A stretch of DNA of 6,331 bases from positions 1 to 6,331 of the forward strand of contig WTGE01000272.1 in assembly GCA_011525445.1 (NCBI GenBank), read 5' to 3'. Under the pieces are notes generated by a model that was given only the letters and a program-made list of their open reading frames with translations, had not been told where the DNA came from and searched no databases. Shown here piece by piece: positions 1 to 6,200 of the stretch. The first letter of the stretch is position 1. The number at the start of each line of letters is the position of its first letter. The stretch comes from Synechococcus sp. CO36386bin_37. Its GTDB lineage: Bacteria > Cyanobacteriota > Cyanobacteriia > PCC-6307 > Cyanobiaceae. A program made the translations under genes and the position numbers.

Positions 1-701
1 GAATCAAGTCTGTGACGGTCGATCCACTGACAGGTTTGCAGACCTTTGAATTCGAGACTCCCAAGAATTTTGAGTACCCAAAAAATCAGTTTTTTGACTT
101 TGTTACCGCGCAAATTAAAGGCGGTAGCACCAAGGTTTTGGCCGATCCAACGCTCATTATTCAGGAAAGCGAATCATCCAGTGTTGGGGTTGGGCGGACT
201 TACACCACGAAAGTAGATTCGTCCTCTTCTTCTACCGGGGTCATCAGTTGTGATCAGATCAAGGAGGAGGCTGGTCTTGAAGTTGATGTTTCTGTGGCAA
301 GAATTGATGACAATGGTTTCATCACACTGAAGGTCAATCCAACGTTGAGTGCACCGGCCGGTGACCCGGAAGAAACTTCCTACAATAATGTGAAGTATAG
401 GCTGCAAGATTTGTCGATACGCGAGCTGAAGACTGGAGAATTTCGCGTAAGAGATGGTCAGACTCTCATATTGACTGGGGTCATCCAAGATGAAGTTAGG
501 GAGCTTTACACTAAATGGCCTGTTTTAGGCGATATTCCGCTGATTGGTCAATTCTTTAGGTCAACAAGTAGCGCACGAGAAAAGCGTGAGCTTGTAATTG
601 TCGTCACTCCCAGCGTCGTCAACGATGATCAAGGTGGTAATTATGGATATGGTTATCAGCCAACAACTCAAGACGCTAGAAAGCTGATTTATCAGCCTTA
701 A
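1..701 (+). CDS. pilQ: Type IV pilus secretin, C-terminal part (5' end outside window)
   Basis: This is the C-terminal barrel region of an outer-membrane secretin, the multimeric pore through which the pilus fibre exits. The frame is open to the left edge (ATC AAG TCT precede the GTG at 12), so that GTG is an internal valine and the gene is 5'-truncated. Visible landmarks are a KVLADPTL segment (about 136-159) matching the family's 'KvLs.P.l' strand, a Ser-rich gate region with one Cys (codon 249-251), EEAGLEVDVSV (about 265-297) matching the 'G..L.V.P.I' strand, and RVRDGQTLILTG (about 444-479). These are followed by the secretin signature PVLGDIPLIGQFF (about 520-558) and ELVIVVTP (about 589-612). 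A Gly/Tyr/Gln-rich tail follows. PilQ is favoured over the type II GspD because every convergent neighbour is a pilin-like gene, but the N-terminal domains that would settle this are missing. The stop is TAA at 699-701. Confidence 0.93.
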   Translation, partial: IKSVTVDPLTGLQTFEFETPKNFEYPKNQFFDFVTAQIKGGSTKVLADPTLIIQESESSSVGVGRTYTTKVDSSSSSTGVISCDQIKEEAGLEVDVSVARIDDNGFITLKVNPTLSAPAGDPEETSYNNVKYRLQDLSIRELKTGEFRVRDGQTLILTGVIQDEVRELYTKWPVLGDIPLIGQFFRSTSSAREKRELVIVVTPSVVNDDQGGNYGYGYQPTTQDARKLIYQP

Positions 702-710
702 TAGCTTGGT

Positions 711-2267
711 TTACTGGTCAACAAGTTTGTAAGACCCGCTGCCGCTATTGCTCATCATTTCCATCCACGGAGAATGCAAGCCGATTGATATTGTGTTGAC
801 AGCAAGTTGATTGCTGCGTCTGTTGTTCATGTTTAAGTACCGATTGGCCGTTTTGTTGTAATCCCGGCTGTTCCAATGGCCGCCATTGGGGTCATGGTTG
901 GGTTGGCCATCAGTGAGGAAGTAGATGCTGTTGGCTGCGTCGTTGTTGAAGGCGCGGTTCAAAGCATCCCAAGGATGGGTTCCACCCCATCGCGTAACCG
1001 TCCCATTGGAAAGCGAGTTCACAAATTCCAAAGCGCTATTTCGGTTGGTTGGTGTCAGAGCCAGCAGTTCTCCTTGCTCCCAGTTGCGGTGATTGAGGTG
1101 GCCTGGGGAGCTGAATGCTTGCAGGCTCAGCTTTGTGGTGGCGGGCAGGGAATTCAGCAAGTTGCGCAATTCGCTTTGTAGCGACTCCATGCGTGTGGCC
1201 AGACAGGTTCGGCGTGTACGGAAATAGCGGCGGCCGTTAAAGAAGACGCGGCTGCGACTGGCTCTGGTGTTGCCCCAGGCGATGCATGCACTCATCGAGC
1301 CGGAACCATCCACCACCAGTTGAACCGAATCGCTATCAACGGGAATGCCATAAAAACTGCAGTTGCTGCCAACACAGCGGCTAATCGTGTCGGCTTCATC
1401 GCTGGCGCCGCTGCGTACGGCATAGAACGCATCAGTGCGGGATACCTTGTCAGCGCGGGCGTAGGCGATTAGGTCGAGATCGACGTAGCGGCCGCCTTTC
1501 GCTCCCGGGTTGTGCAGATAGCTGTGTTGAATGGCGTCCGATTCCTCTGTGGGGTCAATGATTTTGAGCAGTTTGCGGTGGTTGTCGGTCTGAATGGCAA
1601 TGGCTGGCTCCAAATAGGAGCGCATGCCTGAACTGTTATTGGCATTCAGCGTGGTGTCTAGGCCAGCAGCAATTTGGGCAATGCTGAGTTGCCGCCCTTG
1701 TTTATCAGCGGGGCCATCGCAGCGTTTCGTTTCGCTGTTGCAGGGGATCGAGCCAATCCCTTCCAGCACGGTTGAGCGGATGGCAGTTTCGGTTTCGTAG
1801 CGACCATCAGCCCTCAGGGGTGGGCCGCAGCGGATGAGTGCATAGTTCATGCCGTTTTTAGCGACTCCCAAGCCGTAGATCACGGGAGTATCGAGTTCGG
1901 CCATCTTCATTCCGAAGAATGGATTGAATACGCTGTTTGGTTCCAGTGCCGCGCAGGTATTCAGAGCTGTTTTGTATTCGGGATGGTCAGGGTTGTTGAG
2001 ATCGGTGTATTCCCGTTGAGCAGCATGTGTACCTCCTTGCACCATGAGGTGAAGGCTGCGCTGCACTTCTGAGCGCAATAAACGTGTACCAGTCGTCGCA
2101 TTGCTGCGCAACCCTGAGAGATCACTACTTTCACGAATTGCTGAATTCAAGCCGCGCATGCCGACTGCTGCTCCACCAGCTACCACCATCGTGGTGACTG
2201 CTGCCACCAAAGCCTCTGTAAGTGTGAATCCGTTGGTTTTGTTTGGTCTTTTTGTGAAAGGTTTCAT
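711..2267 (-). CDS. Modular minor prepilin with C-terminal VWA (MIDAS) domain, likely pilus-tip adhesin
   Basis: The N-terminus is a class III prepilin signal: a basic 13-residue leader ending KTNG, then FTLTE with Glu5 (E18) and a hydrophobic helix to about residue 40. Residues 41-310 form a Cys-containing region (C105, C147, C176, C183, C298, C303) that I cannot assign to a family. From about 314 to the end is a VWA domain: strand VQLVVD, then DGSGS (D320, S322, S324), T430 in GGT and D453 in LTDG. These complete the metal-ion-dependent adhesion site. C328 and C355 lie inside the VWA domain and may pair. Known parallels are PilY1/PilC1 tip proteins and the modular VWA pilin PilB of Streptococcus sanguinis. 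The start is set at ATG 2267, giving a short leader and 38 nt after the previous gene. A GTG at 2321 would overlap the previous gene and give a 31-residue leader. It is the last gene of the operon. A role in adhesion or pilus priming is inferred. Confidence 0.88.
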   Translation of the reverse strand: MKPFTKRPNKTNGFTLTEALVAAVTTMVVAGGAAVGMRGLNSAIRESSDLSGLRSNATTGTRLLRSEVQRSLHLMVQGGTHAAQREYTDLNNPDHPEYKTALNTCAALEPNSVFNPFFGMKMAELDTPVIYGLGVAKNGMNYALIRCGPPLRADGRYETETAIRSTVLEGIGSIPCNSETKRCDGPADKQGRQLSIAQIAAGLDTTLNANNSSGMRSYLEPAIAIQTDNHRKLLKIIDPTEESDAIQHSYLHNPGAKGGRYVDLDLIAYARADKVSRTDAFYAVRSGASDEADTISRCVGSNCSFYGIPVDSDSVQLVVDGSGSMSACIAWGNTRASRSRVFFNGRRYFRTRRTCLATRMESLQSELRNLLNSLPATTKLSLQAFSSPGHLNHRNWEQGELLALTPTNRNSALEFVNSLSNGTVTRWGGTHPWDALNRAFNNDAANSIYFLTDGQPNHDPNGGHWNSRDYNKTANRYLNMNNRRSNQLAVNTISIGLHSPWMEMMSNSGSGSYKLVDQ

Positions 2268-2305
2268 GGTGCAGATTGATGGCTTGGTGGTCTGTGGGAT
2301 TGGGT

Positions 2306-2950
2306 TTAGCTTTGTGTGCACTGTCCGGTGTCAAAGTCTTTACCTCTCCAAGTCCCTCGGATCAAGGTCCCTGTCATGACTTCGAGCTGAAGGCATCGCT
2401 CTAGTCCTTTGCGTTTGGCCATCAGACCTCTTGAACGGATCCGAATTGTGAGGGGATTTGGGTCAAAACTGGCCTCCGGAGCTGTTACGCCACCGATGGT
2501 GTTCATTGAGATTTGCTTTGGTGAAATCAGGAGCCTGATGTCGTTGTATTGATGCTCGGAAAGGCTGTTTTTGAGATTGAGAAATCTGGTTTGGGTGGGT
2601 TTCATGCTTAGTCCACCCATGTCTGTTGTCGGAGGTGGGCACCAAGCCTCTGGATTGAGAGGGTCGTCGTCGATGGTCAGGTTCTCTAGTGCAAAAGGCG
2701 TGATTTCTGTTTCATTGCCTGAGCCAGCTGGAAGTTGGATGCGGCAGCTGCCTTGACGGCTCACCATATTGGCTTTCATCTGAATAATGCCTGATTCAAT
2801 TTTGCTGGTGTAGCTGTCGACAGCCGTCTGCTTAATTTGTTGATCAACCATCGGCAAGAAGGCTGCCATTCCAATGCTCGTAATTGCAAGTCCAACCATT
2901 AACTCCGTGAACGTGAATCCATAGTCTCCTTTTGGCCTGATGTGCTTCAT
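2306..2950 (-). CDS. Minor type IV prepilin, family uncertain (PilW/GspJ-position)
   Basis: This is a 214-aa prepilin. It has an 11-residue basic leader (MKHIRPKGDYG), predicted prepilin-peptidase cleavage between G11 and F12, a mature start FTFTE with Glu5 at E16, and a hydrophobic helix to about residue 35. The rest should be periplasmic or fibre-exposed before assembly and contains four cysteines (C69, C104, C186, C211), enough for two disulfides. I do not recognise the globular domain. Its size and its place between a PilV-like and a VWA pilin suggest the slot held by PilW or GspJ in other systems, but that rests on context. The ATG start lies 2 nt after the TAA of the upstream gene, so translation is probably coupled. 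No clear Shine-Dalgarno sequence is visible. The stop is TAA at 2308-2306. Confidence 0.85.
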   Translation of the reverse strand: MKHIRPKGDYGFTFTELMVGLAITSIGMAAFLPMVDQQIKQTAVDSYTSKIESGIIQMKANMVSRQGSCRIQLPAGSGNETEITPFALENLTIDDDPLNPEAWCPPPTTDMGGLSMKPTQTRFLNLKNSLSEHQYNDIRLLISPKQISMNTIGGVTAPEASFDPNPLTIRIRSRGLMAKRKGLERCLQLEVMTGTLIRGTWRGKDFDTGQCTQS

Positions 2951-2952
2951 GG

Positions 2953-3417
2953 TTAACAGGTCGCCATGAAACTTGGGTTCAGTTCGACAATCCGGTATTC
3001 CTTGGATTCTTCTTCTCGCATGGGGATCTCAAAGGCATAGGTCAAGACCAGGATGTCTGGATCGCTGCTGTCGGATTGCCGGGTCCAATTGCTGTTTTGT
3101 GGTACTGGGTTTTCACTATTAATGAGCTGGGAGAGGTGTTGTGCTCCGTTGTTACTGGCACAAGCTGCTGGCTTGAGCTCATCGGAGTTATTGACCAATG
3201 CATCGAGTGCCTGAACTTGCTCAATGTCATTGAGGATCGCCATCTCCAATGCCGCCCGTTCGCCACTGCGGCTCGAGTTGGCCATTCCCATCAAGAGAAA
3301 ACGGTTGGTACTGAGCATCAGCAGAAATAAAATCACTCCTGCCACGAGTGACTCCATCAACGTGAACCCATTGGCTTGGAGCTGCTTGCGCAGTGGTTGG
3401 CGTCGAAGCGTTTGCAT
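2953..3417 (-). CDS. Minor type IV prepilin, PilV/GspI-like
   Basis: This is a 154-aa prepilin with a basic 17-residue leader (many Arg and Gln) ending QANG, cleavage before F18, a mature N-terminus FTLMES with Glu5 at E22, and a hydrophobic helix to about residue 43. The FTLMESLVA start is typical of the PilV/GspI group, small minor pilins that help initiate pilus assembly. A possible disulfide joins C86 to C154, the last residue. The start ATG overlaps the TGA of the upstream PilX-like gene by one base (TGATG), a sign of translational coupling. The codon before it is GTG, which would also work and give a 4-nt overlap (GTGA) and one extra residue. The two choices do not change the mature protein. 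Confidence 0.87.
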   Translation of the reverse strand: MQTLRRQPLRKQLQANGFTLMESLVAGVILFLLMLSTNRFLLMGMANSSRSGERAALEMAILNDIEQVQALDALVNNSDELKPAACASNNGAQHLSQLINSENPVPQNSNWTRQSDSSDPDILVLTYAFEIPMREEESKEYRIVELNPSFMATC

Positions 3418-5090
3418 CACCAGCGCACAAACATGTCCAATCCAGTCCCGCGTACTCCCTTGGTGACTGTGCGCCCGAATGTGAGGGATTCATTGGGTGA
3501 CCAGGTGTCCTTGAAGCTCTGGATTACTGATTGGCCGCCTGGTTCAGTCGTGCTCAAGTACAGACCGCCATCGGCACAGATGTTGTGGGCCCAGATCAAT
3601 CCGCGCATGGCGGTGGGTTGTTGCACCGTGACAGAGCCTTGTGGCATGACCACCAGTGCCGAGGGCAGCACCATGTCCCTGAAACTGAGTTGTTGTCGGT
3701 TATTGCTGCATGTACTGGCTTTGTTGGCGCCTGTGCCAAGAATCACGAGGTAACTTGCCACGCTTTGGTTGAAGTTCTGGCATGGCAAGGGTCCTGATCG
3801 GCCAGCGCGGAAGTTTGCCTGACAAAGCTGACCGGAAGTCAGCTCAATCGATTCTTGAGGCCGCAGCATCCTTAGAACAACAGGACGGGCTCCGGTGGAA
3901 ATGCTGGTTTCTACGCTGAGCGTGGCACCACGGCTGAGCTTGATGCTCTCGACCCAGATAGCGCAGGCTTGGTTTGGGCTGATTTGGCAAATGTCTTCGT
4001 TGTGAAGAGTGATCGCCTTGACCCTCCCCCCTGTGCGTTCCACCGTTGAGCGACTGTCCATTGACACCCATCGGCTCTGTGATTCGCCACGGGTGCAGAT
4101 GGCATCACCGCTGGCCCCAGCTGGTGGCTGGCTGCCATCGCACATCAGGCTGCGGTTGTCGTCGATTGACCAGATTCGGCGCTCTGAATTGGTATGGCTA
4201 TCGACTCGATCAATCGCTGTTTGTTGATCAAAAATTCCAGCGCTAGGGAATTCCACGTCAGCAGCTGTTGTGCTGGATAACGGCCACACCCTGCTGGCAG
4301 TGCTGATGTTGCTAATTCCAAGTTGATCAGCCAAGCCGAAGCTGTTGCAGGCCGTCTGTTGTATGGCGTCGTTGGCTTGCTGTTTGTTCAGCATCCAGAG
4401 GATGCGCCCCTCGCCAAAGATTTGGCTGGGTCCTAGTTGCATGGATCGTGCAGCGATTACTCCCCAGTCGTCGTCGCTGCTGTGTTGATCCTGTAAGGCG
4501 AGCACCCTGGTCAGCAGGGAACGACCCAGCACTTTGGCGTTTTCGCCCTCTCCAGCAGTGGCATAGCCCTCGACAGCAAAAGTGGCTTTGCGATCACCCG
4601 CTGAATAGTTGTAAGAGCGCAGCCGGTAACTGATTCGGACGGGCTCTTTGCGGCCGTCATCCCTTAAGTTTTTGCCGTTGCTCAAGTCACCGGCAAACAA
4701 AACATCGCGGTTGGTGCCGCTGTTGACAGCCTCGGTGCAGGGCTGAGCCATCGCCTTACGCAACGCATTACCAGTGAGATCCCATTGCTGAAGAGGAGTT
4801 TCAAGCGGCGTGTACTCCTCGTTTTGGCTCAGCTTCCAAAGATGAGAGATGTTGGCGTCATCGTTATTGAGGACGGCCAGGATTCGATTCATCCCGTTAC
4901 CAGCAGCCAATTCCGCCAGTTGCTTGTATCCCTCGGATGCACCAGCACGCCGACTCATCATCTGTTTGGCGACGAGTCCGCTTGTGGCCATCAGCAGCAC
5001 AAAGCCAGTCATTAGCGCCATTGCCACGGCCATACCGGCATCACTTCCCGCTTGTCGGCGAAAGCGTTGTGGCAGGAGGGCTCGTTTCAT
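3417..5090 (-). CDS. Very large PilX/GspK-like pseudopilin with beta-rich C-terminal region
   Basis: The N-terminus is basic (MKRALLPQRFRR), then SDAG and a hydrophobic stretch at about 20-41, followed by an amphipathic helix with LAELAAGNGMNRILAVL-like heptads. This is the layout of PilX-type pilins. If cleavage follows G19 the mature protein begins MAVAM, so position 5 is Met, not Glu; GspK, the tip pseudopilin of type II secretion, also lacks Glu5. At 557 aa it is far longer than a typical PilX (roughly 150-200 aa) or GspK (about 300 aa). From about residue 355 the chain reads as short hydrophobic strands with Gly/Ser turns, for example SALVVMPQGSVTV and RGLIWAHNICADGGLYL. That suggests a beta-helix or bactofilin-like fold, which is inference. 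It has ten cysteines. The ATG start overlaps the upstream stop as ATGA; a GTG two codons earlier is the less likely alternative. Confidence 0.8.
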   Translation of the reverse strand: MKRALLPQRFRRQAGSDAGMAVAMALMTGFVLLMATSGLVAKQMMSRRAGASEGYKQLAELAAGNGMNRILAVLNNDDANISHLWKLSQNEEYTPLETPLQQWDLTGNALRKAMAQPCTEAVNSGTNRDVLFAGDLSNGKNLRDDGRKEPVRISYRLRSYNYSAGDRKATFAVEGYATAGEGENAKVLGRSLLTRVLALQDQHSSDDDWGVIAARSMQLGPSQIFGEGRILWMLNKQQANDAIQQTACNSFGLADQLGISNISTASRVWPLSSTTAADVEFPSAGIFDQQTAIDRVDSHTNSERRIWSIDDNRSLMCDGSQPPAGASGDAICTRGESQSRWVSMDSRSTVERTGGRVKAITLHNEDICQISPNQACAIWVESIKLSRGATLSVETSISTGARPVVLRMLRPQESIELTSGQLCQANFRAGRSGPLPCQNFNQSVASYLVILGTGANKASTCSNNRQQLSFRDMVLPSALVVMPQGSVTVQQPTAMRGLIWAHNICADGGLYLSTTEPGGQSVIQSFKDTWSPNESLTFGRTVTKGVRGTGLDMFVRW

Positions 5091-5563
5091 GAGCACTGCA
5101 CCGCCCGCTTTGTTTTGCCGGGTTGATCGCGCTGCAGATCGGAAACGCCAGTTGTTGTGTTCAAGCAGGCCTGAATCCCCCAGCCGGAGGAGTTGGCTTT
5201 GGTGGCTTGGGCGGTGGTGATGTCGCCCAAGCTGTTGAAGGAGATCTGGAAATGGCCGCCATTGGGGGTGCTGATCGGCCTTCCGAGTGGACCTGTGGCA
5301 ATGCCGGTGTCGGTCATCACCGGTGTGATCAGGGCAATGTCCTCCCAGCTGCGCGGGAGCTCGAGAAACTCTTCTCGGTAGGCCTGAACGCTGGTGAGGA
5401 TCGTCATGATCTGGCTGGAGGCATCGCTTTGGCGGGCGCGATGCACAGCGTTGAGGTAGTTCGGGAAGCCAATGGCCGAGAGGATGCCGACGATGGCCAC
5501 AGCAACCGCCAGTTCCGGCAGGGTGAAGCCGGCATTGGAACGAGCGGTTGCGCGTGGAGTCAT
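5087..5563 (-). CDS. Type IV prepilin, PilA-like (second pilin of the operon)
   Basis: This is a 158-aa prepilin with an 11-residue leader before G12. Cleavage leaves FTLPELAVAVAIVGILSAIG, with Glu5 at E17, and a classic PilA helix including FPNYLNAVHRARQ. The globular part has a single predicted disulfide between C133 and C157, closing a C-terminal D-region loop; the protein ends QCS. It resembles the pilin immediately upstream in helix sequence, size and Cys placement, so the two may be an old tandem duplication. It could be a major or an accessory fibre subunit; the sequence does not say. The start ATG lies 36 nt after the upstream stop, without an obvious Shine-Dalgarno sequence. The 3' end overlaps the next gene by four bases. 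Confidence 0.9.
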   Translation of the reverse strand: MTPRATARSNAGFTLPELAVAVAIVGILSAIGFPNYLNAVHRARQSDASSQIMTILTSVQAYREEFLELPRSWEDIALITPVMTDTGIATGPLGRPISTPNGGHFQISFNSLGDITTAQATKANSSGWGIQACLNTTTGVSDLQRDQPGKTKRAVQCS

Positions 5564-5599
5564 GTCAACGGAGCTGAGCAGCAGGGCTACCGAGCTGAA

Positions 5600-6085
5600 T
5601 CAGCTGCACTTCGGAGCGGTGCTTTCATCCAGCACCGACTGCATGTCGACCTTGCCGGTGTCGAAATTCACGCAGCCCTTCATGGCCTTGCCGGTGAGGC
5701 CTTCATCGGTTGCGTTGCCGGTGGCTGTGATCGTGTAAACCGGCTTGCTCCACGCGCCTGTGTAGTTGAAGAGCGTGGCCCCATCGGTGGGGGTGCCATA
5801 GAGCTCGTTCATGTCTTTGGCGGTGGTTTTCGGCGAGGTGCCGTCTTCCACGAATTGGGCCTGGGCCTGCTTCAACGTGGAGGTGATGCTCTGCTTGGCC
5901 TCAGTGGCTTTGGCCTTATCGGTTTGCCTGAGGAAGTTCGGCAGGGCGATGGCACTGAGGATGCCAACGATCACGATCACCACCATCAGCTCCACCAAGG
6001 TGAAGCCGGAGTTGCTGTTGCTGCTGCCTTGGCGAGTGAGCCGTTGGCGTTGCAGTTGGATCAAGCGGTAGGCGCTAAAGCTCAT
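5600..6085 (-). CDS. pilA: Type IV prepilin PilA (probable major pilin), long leader
   Basis: This first gene of the operon encodes a 161-aa prepilin, 134 aa when mature. Its leader is unusually long (26 residues, Gln/Arg-rich, then SSNSNSG). Cleavage after G27 leaves FTLVELMVVIVIVGILSAIALPNF with Glu5 at E32, almost the consensus type IVa pilin helix. A C-terminal loop is framed by C138 and C160, with the protein ending KCS; this D-region loop is typical of fibre-forming pilins. Promoter-proximal position, consensus helix and compact size make it the best candidate for the main fibre subunit. The ATG is preceded by GAGAG four bases upstream (a weak ribosome site), and the start codon sits in a short inverted repeat. 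Hand-counted G+C is about 61% in 5641-5880, higher than in the secretin. The leader could be shorter only if a non-ATG start were used. Confidence 0.93.
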   Translation of the reverse strand: MSFSAYRLIQLQRQRLTRQGSSNSNSGFTLVELMVVIVIVGILSAIALPNFLRQTDKAKATEAKQSITSTLKQAQAQFVEDGTSPKTTAKDMNELYGTPTDGATLFNYTGAWSKPVYTITATGNATDEGLTGKAMKGCVNFDTGKVDMQSVLDESTAPKCS

Positions 6086-6096
6086 GAGACTCTCAT
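6084..6096. repeat. 13-bp inverted repeat overlapping the pilA start codon
   Basis: On the + strand the bases read ATGAGA-C-TCTCAT: two perfect 6-bp arms around one central base. On the - strand the right arm contributes the first two bases of the pilA start codon, and the left arm contains the weak GAGAG ribosome site. It could be a protein-binding site. In RNA it could form only a 4-bp stem with a 5-nt loop. Chance occurrence is possible. Confidence 0.4.
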
Positions 6097-6197
6097 CTGA
6101 GACACAGAGGTTTTTAGGCTTTTTTGGCGCGGATTTGGCCCGAAATTCGGCGAATTAGGGATAGTCGGCTTTCCCGGCATGGCTTAGAAACGGGGCC
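6086..6197. promoter_or_regulatory. Divergent intergenic region between pilin operon and + strand membrane protein gene
   Basis: These 112 bp separate two divergently transcribed genes and should contain both promoters. I could not find a -10/-35 pair convincing enough to report on either strand. Visible structure includes two T-tracts (about 6112-6116 and 6119-6124; A-tracts in the pilin 5' leader), the inverted repeat CCGAA-A-TTCGG at 6140-6150, and a second inverted repeat overlapping the pilin start. The two transcription units may share regulation, but that is inference. Confidence 0.5.
6140..6150. repeat. 11-bp inverted repeat in the divergent promoter region
   Basis: The sequence is CCGAA-A-TTCGG, with perfect 5-bp arms around a single base, roughly midway between the two divergent start codons. 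The position would suit a dimeric regulator acting on both genes, but the sequence matches no operator I recognise. Confidence 0.35.
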
Positions 6198-6200
6198 ATG
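6178..6200 (+). promoter_or_regulatory. Possible short hairpin covering the start codon of the + strand gene
   Basis: CATGGC at 6178-6183 can pair with GCCATG at 6195-6200, giving six base pairs around an 11-nt loop. The 3' arm contains the ATG start codon, so folding would hide it. The loop carries most of the weak GGGG ribosome-site candidate. A 6-bp stem arises often by chance, so this is weak. Confidence 0.25.

Larger units (their letters stand above)
711..6085 (-). other. Predicted six-gene type IV pilin operon
   Basis: Six prepilin-like genes follow one another on the - strand with gaps of 36, -4, -1, 2 and 38 nt. Three junctions overlap or nearly touch (ATGA at 5090-5087, TGATG at 3419-3415, and TAA-CC-ATG at 2955-2948), which implies translational coupling. 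I see no convincing terminator inside the block. The order is two PilA-like pilins, PilX-like, PilV-like, a second minor pilin, then the VWA pilin. This runs from likely abundant fibre subunits to likely rare tip subunits, so expression would be expected to fall along the transcript. Transcription most plausibly starts in the 112 bp region upstream of 6085. Confidence 0.75.

Noticed and set aside
174..488. - strand open frame opposite the secretin
   Set aside because: It lies wholly within the secretin coding sequence in another frame and has no domain or leader signal.
12..701. GTG at 12 as a true start for a short secretin-like protein
   Set aside because: The frame continues upstream to the window edge, and the product would lack the N-domains and half of the secretin domain. 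This is the tail of a truncated gene, not a small gene.
702..730. Possible bidirectional terminator between the convergent genes
   Set aside because: The best pairing I found (CTTG at 705-708 with CAAG at 722-725) is only 4 bp with mismatches inside and no T-run.
876..1181. + strand open frame opposite the VWA domain
   Set aside because: The sense strand encodes the complete MIDAS-bearing VWA domain here; the antisense translation shows no motif.
5564..5605. Possible attenuator or processing hairpin between the two PilA-like genes
   Set aside because: The AGCTGA-A-TCAGCT repeat can form only a 4-bp stem as RNA, and no stronger stem or T-tract is visible.
5123..6100. Long open frame on the + strand (325 codons) opposite both PilA-like pilins
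   Set aside because: It is antisense to two clear prepilin genes, its translation is low-complexity Gly/Ala/Val-rich with no recognisable motif, and a high-GC region readily keeps the opposite frame open.
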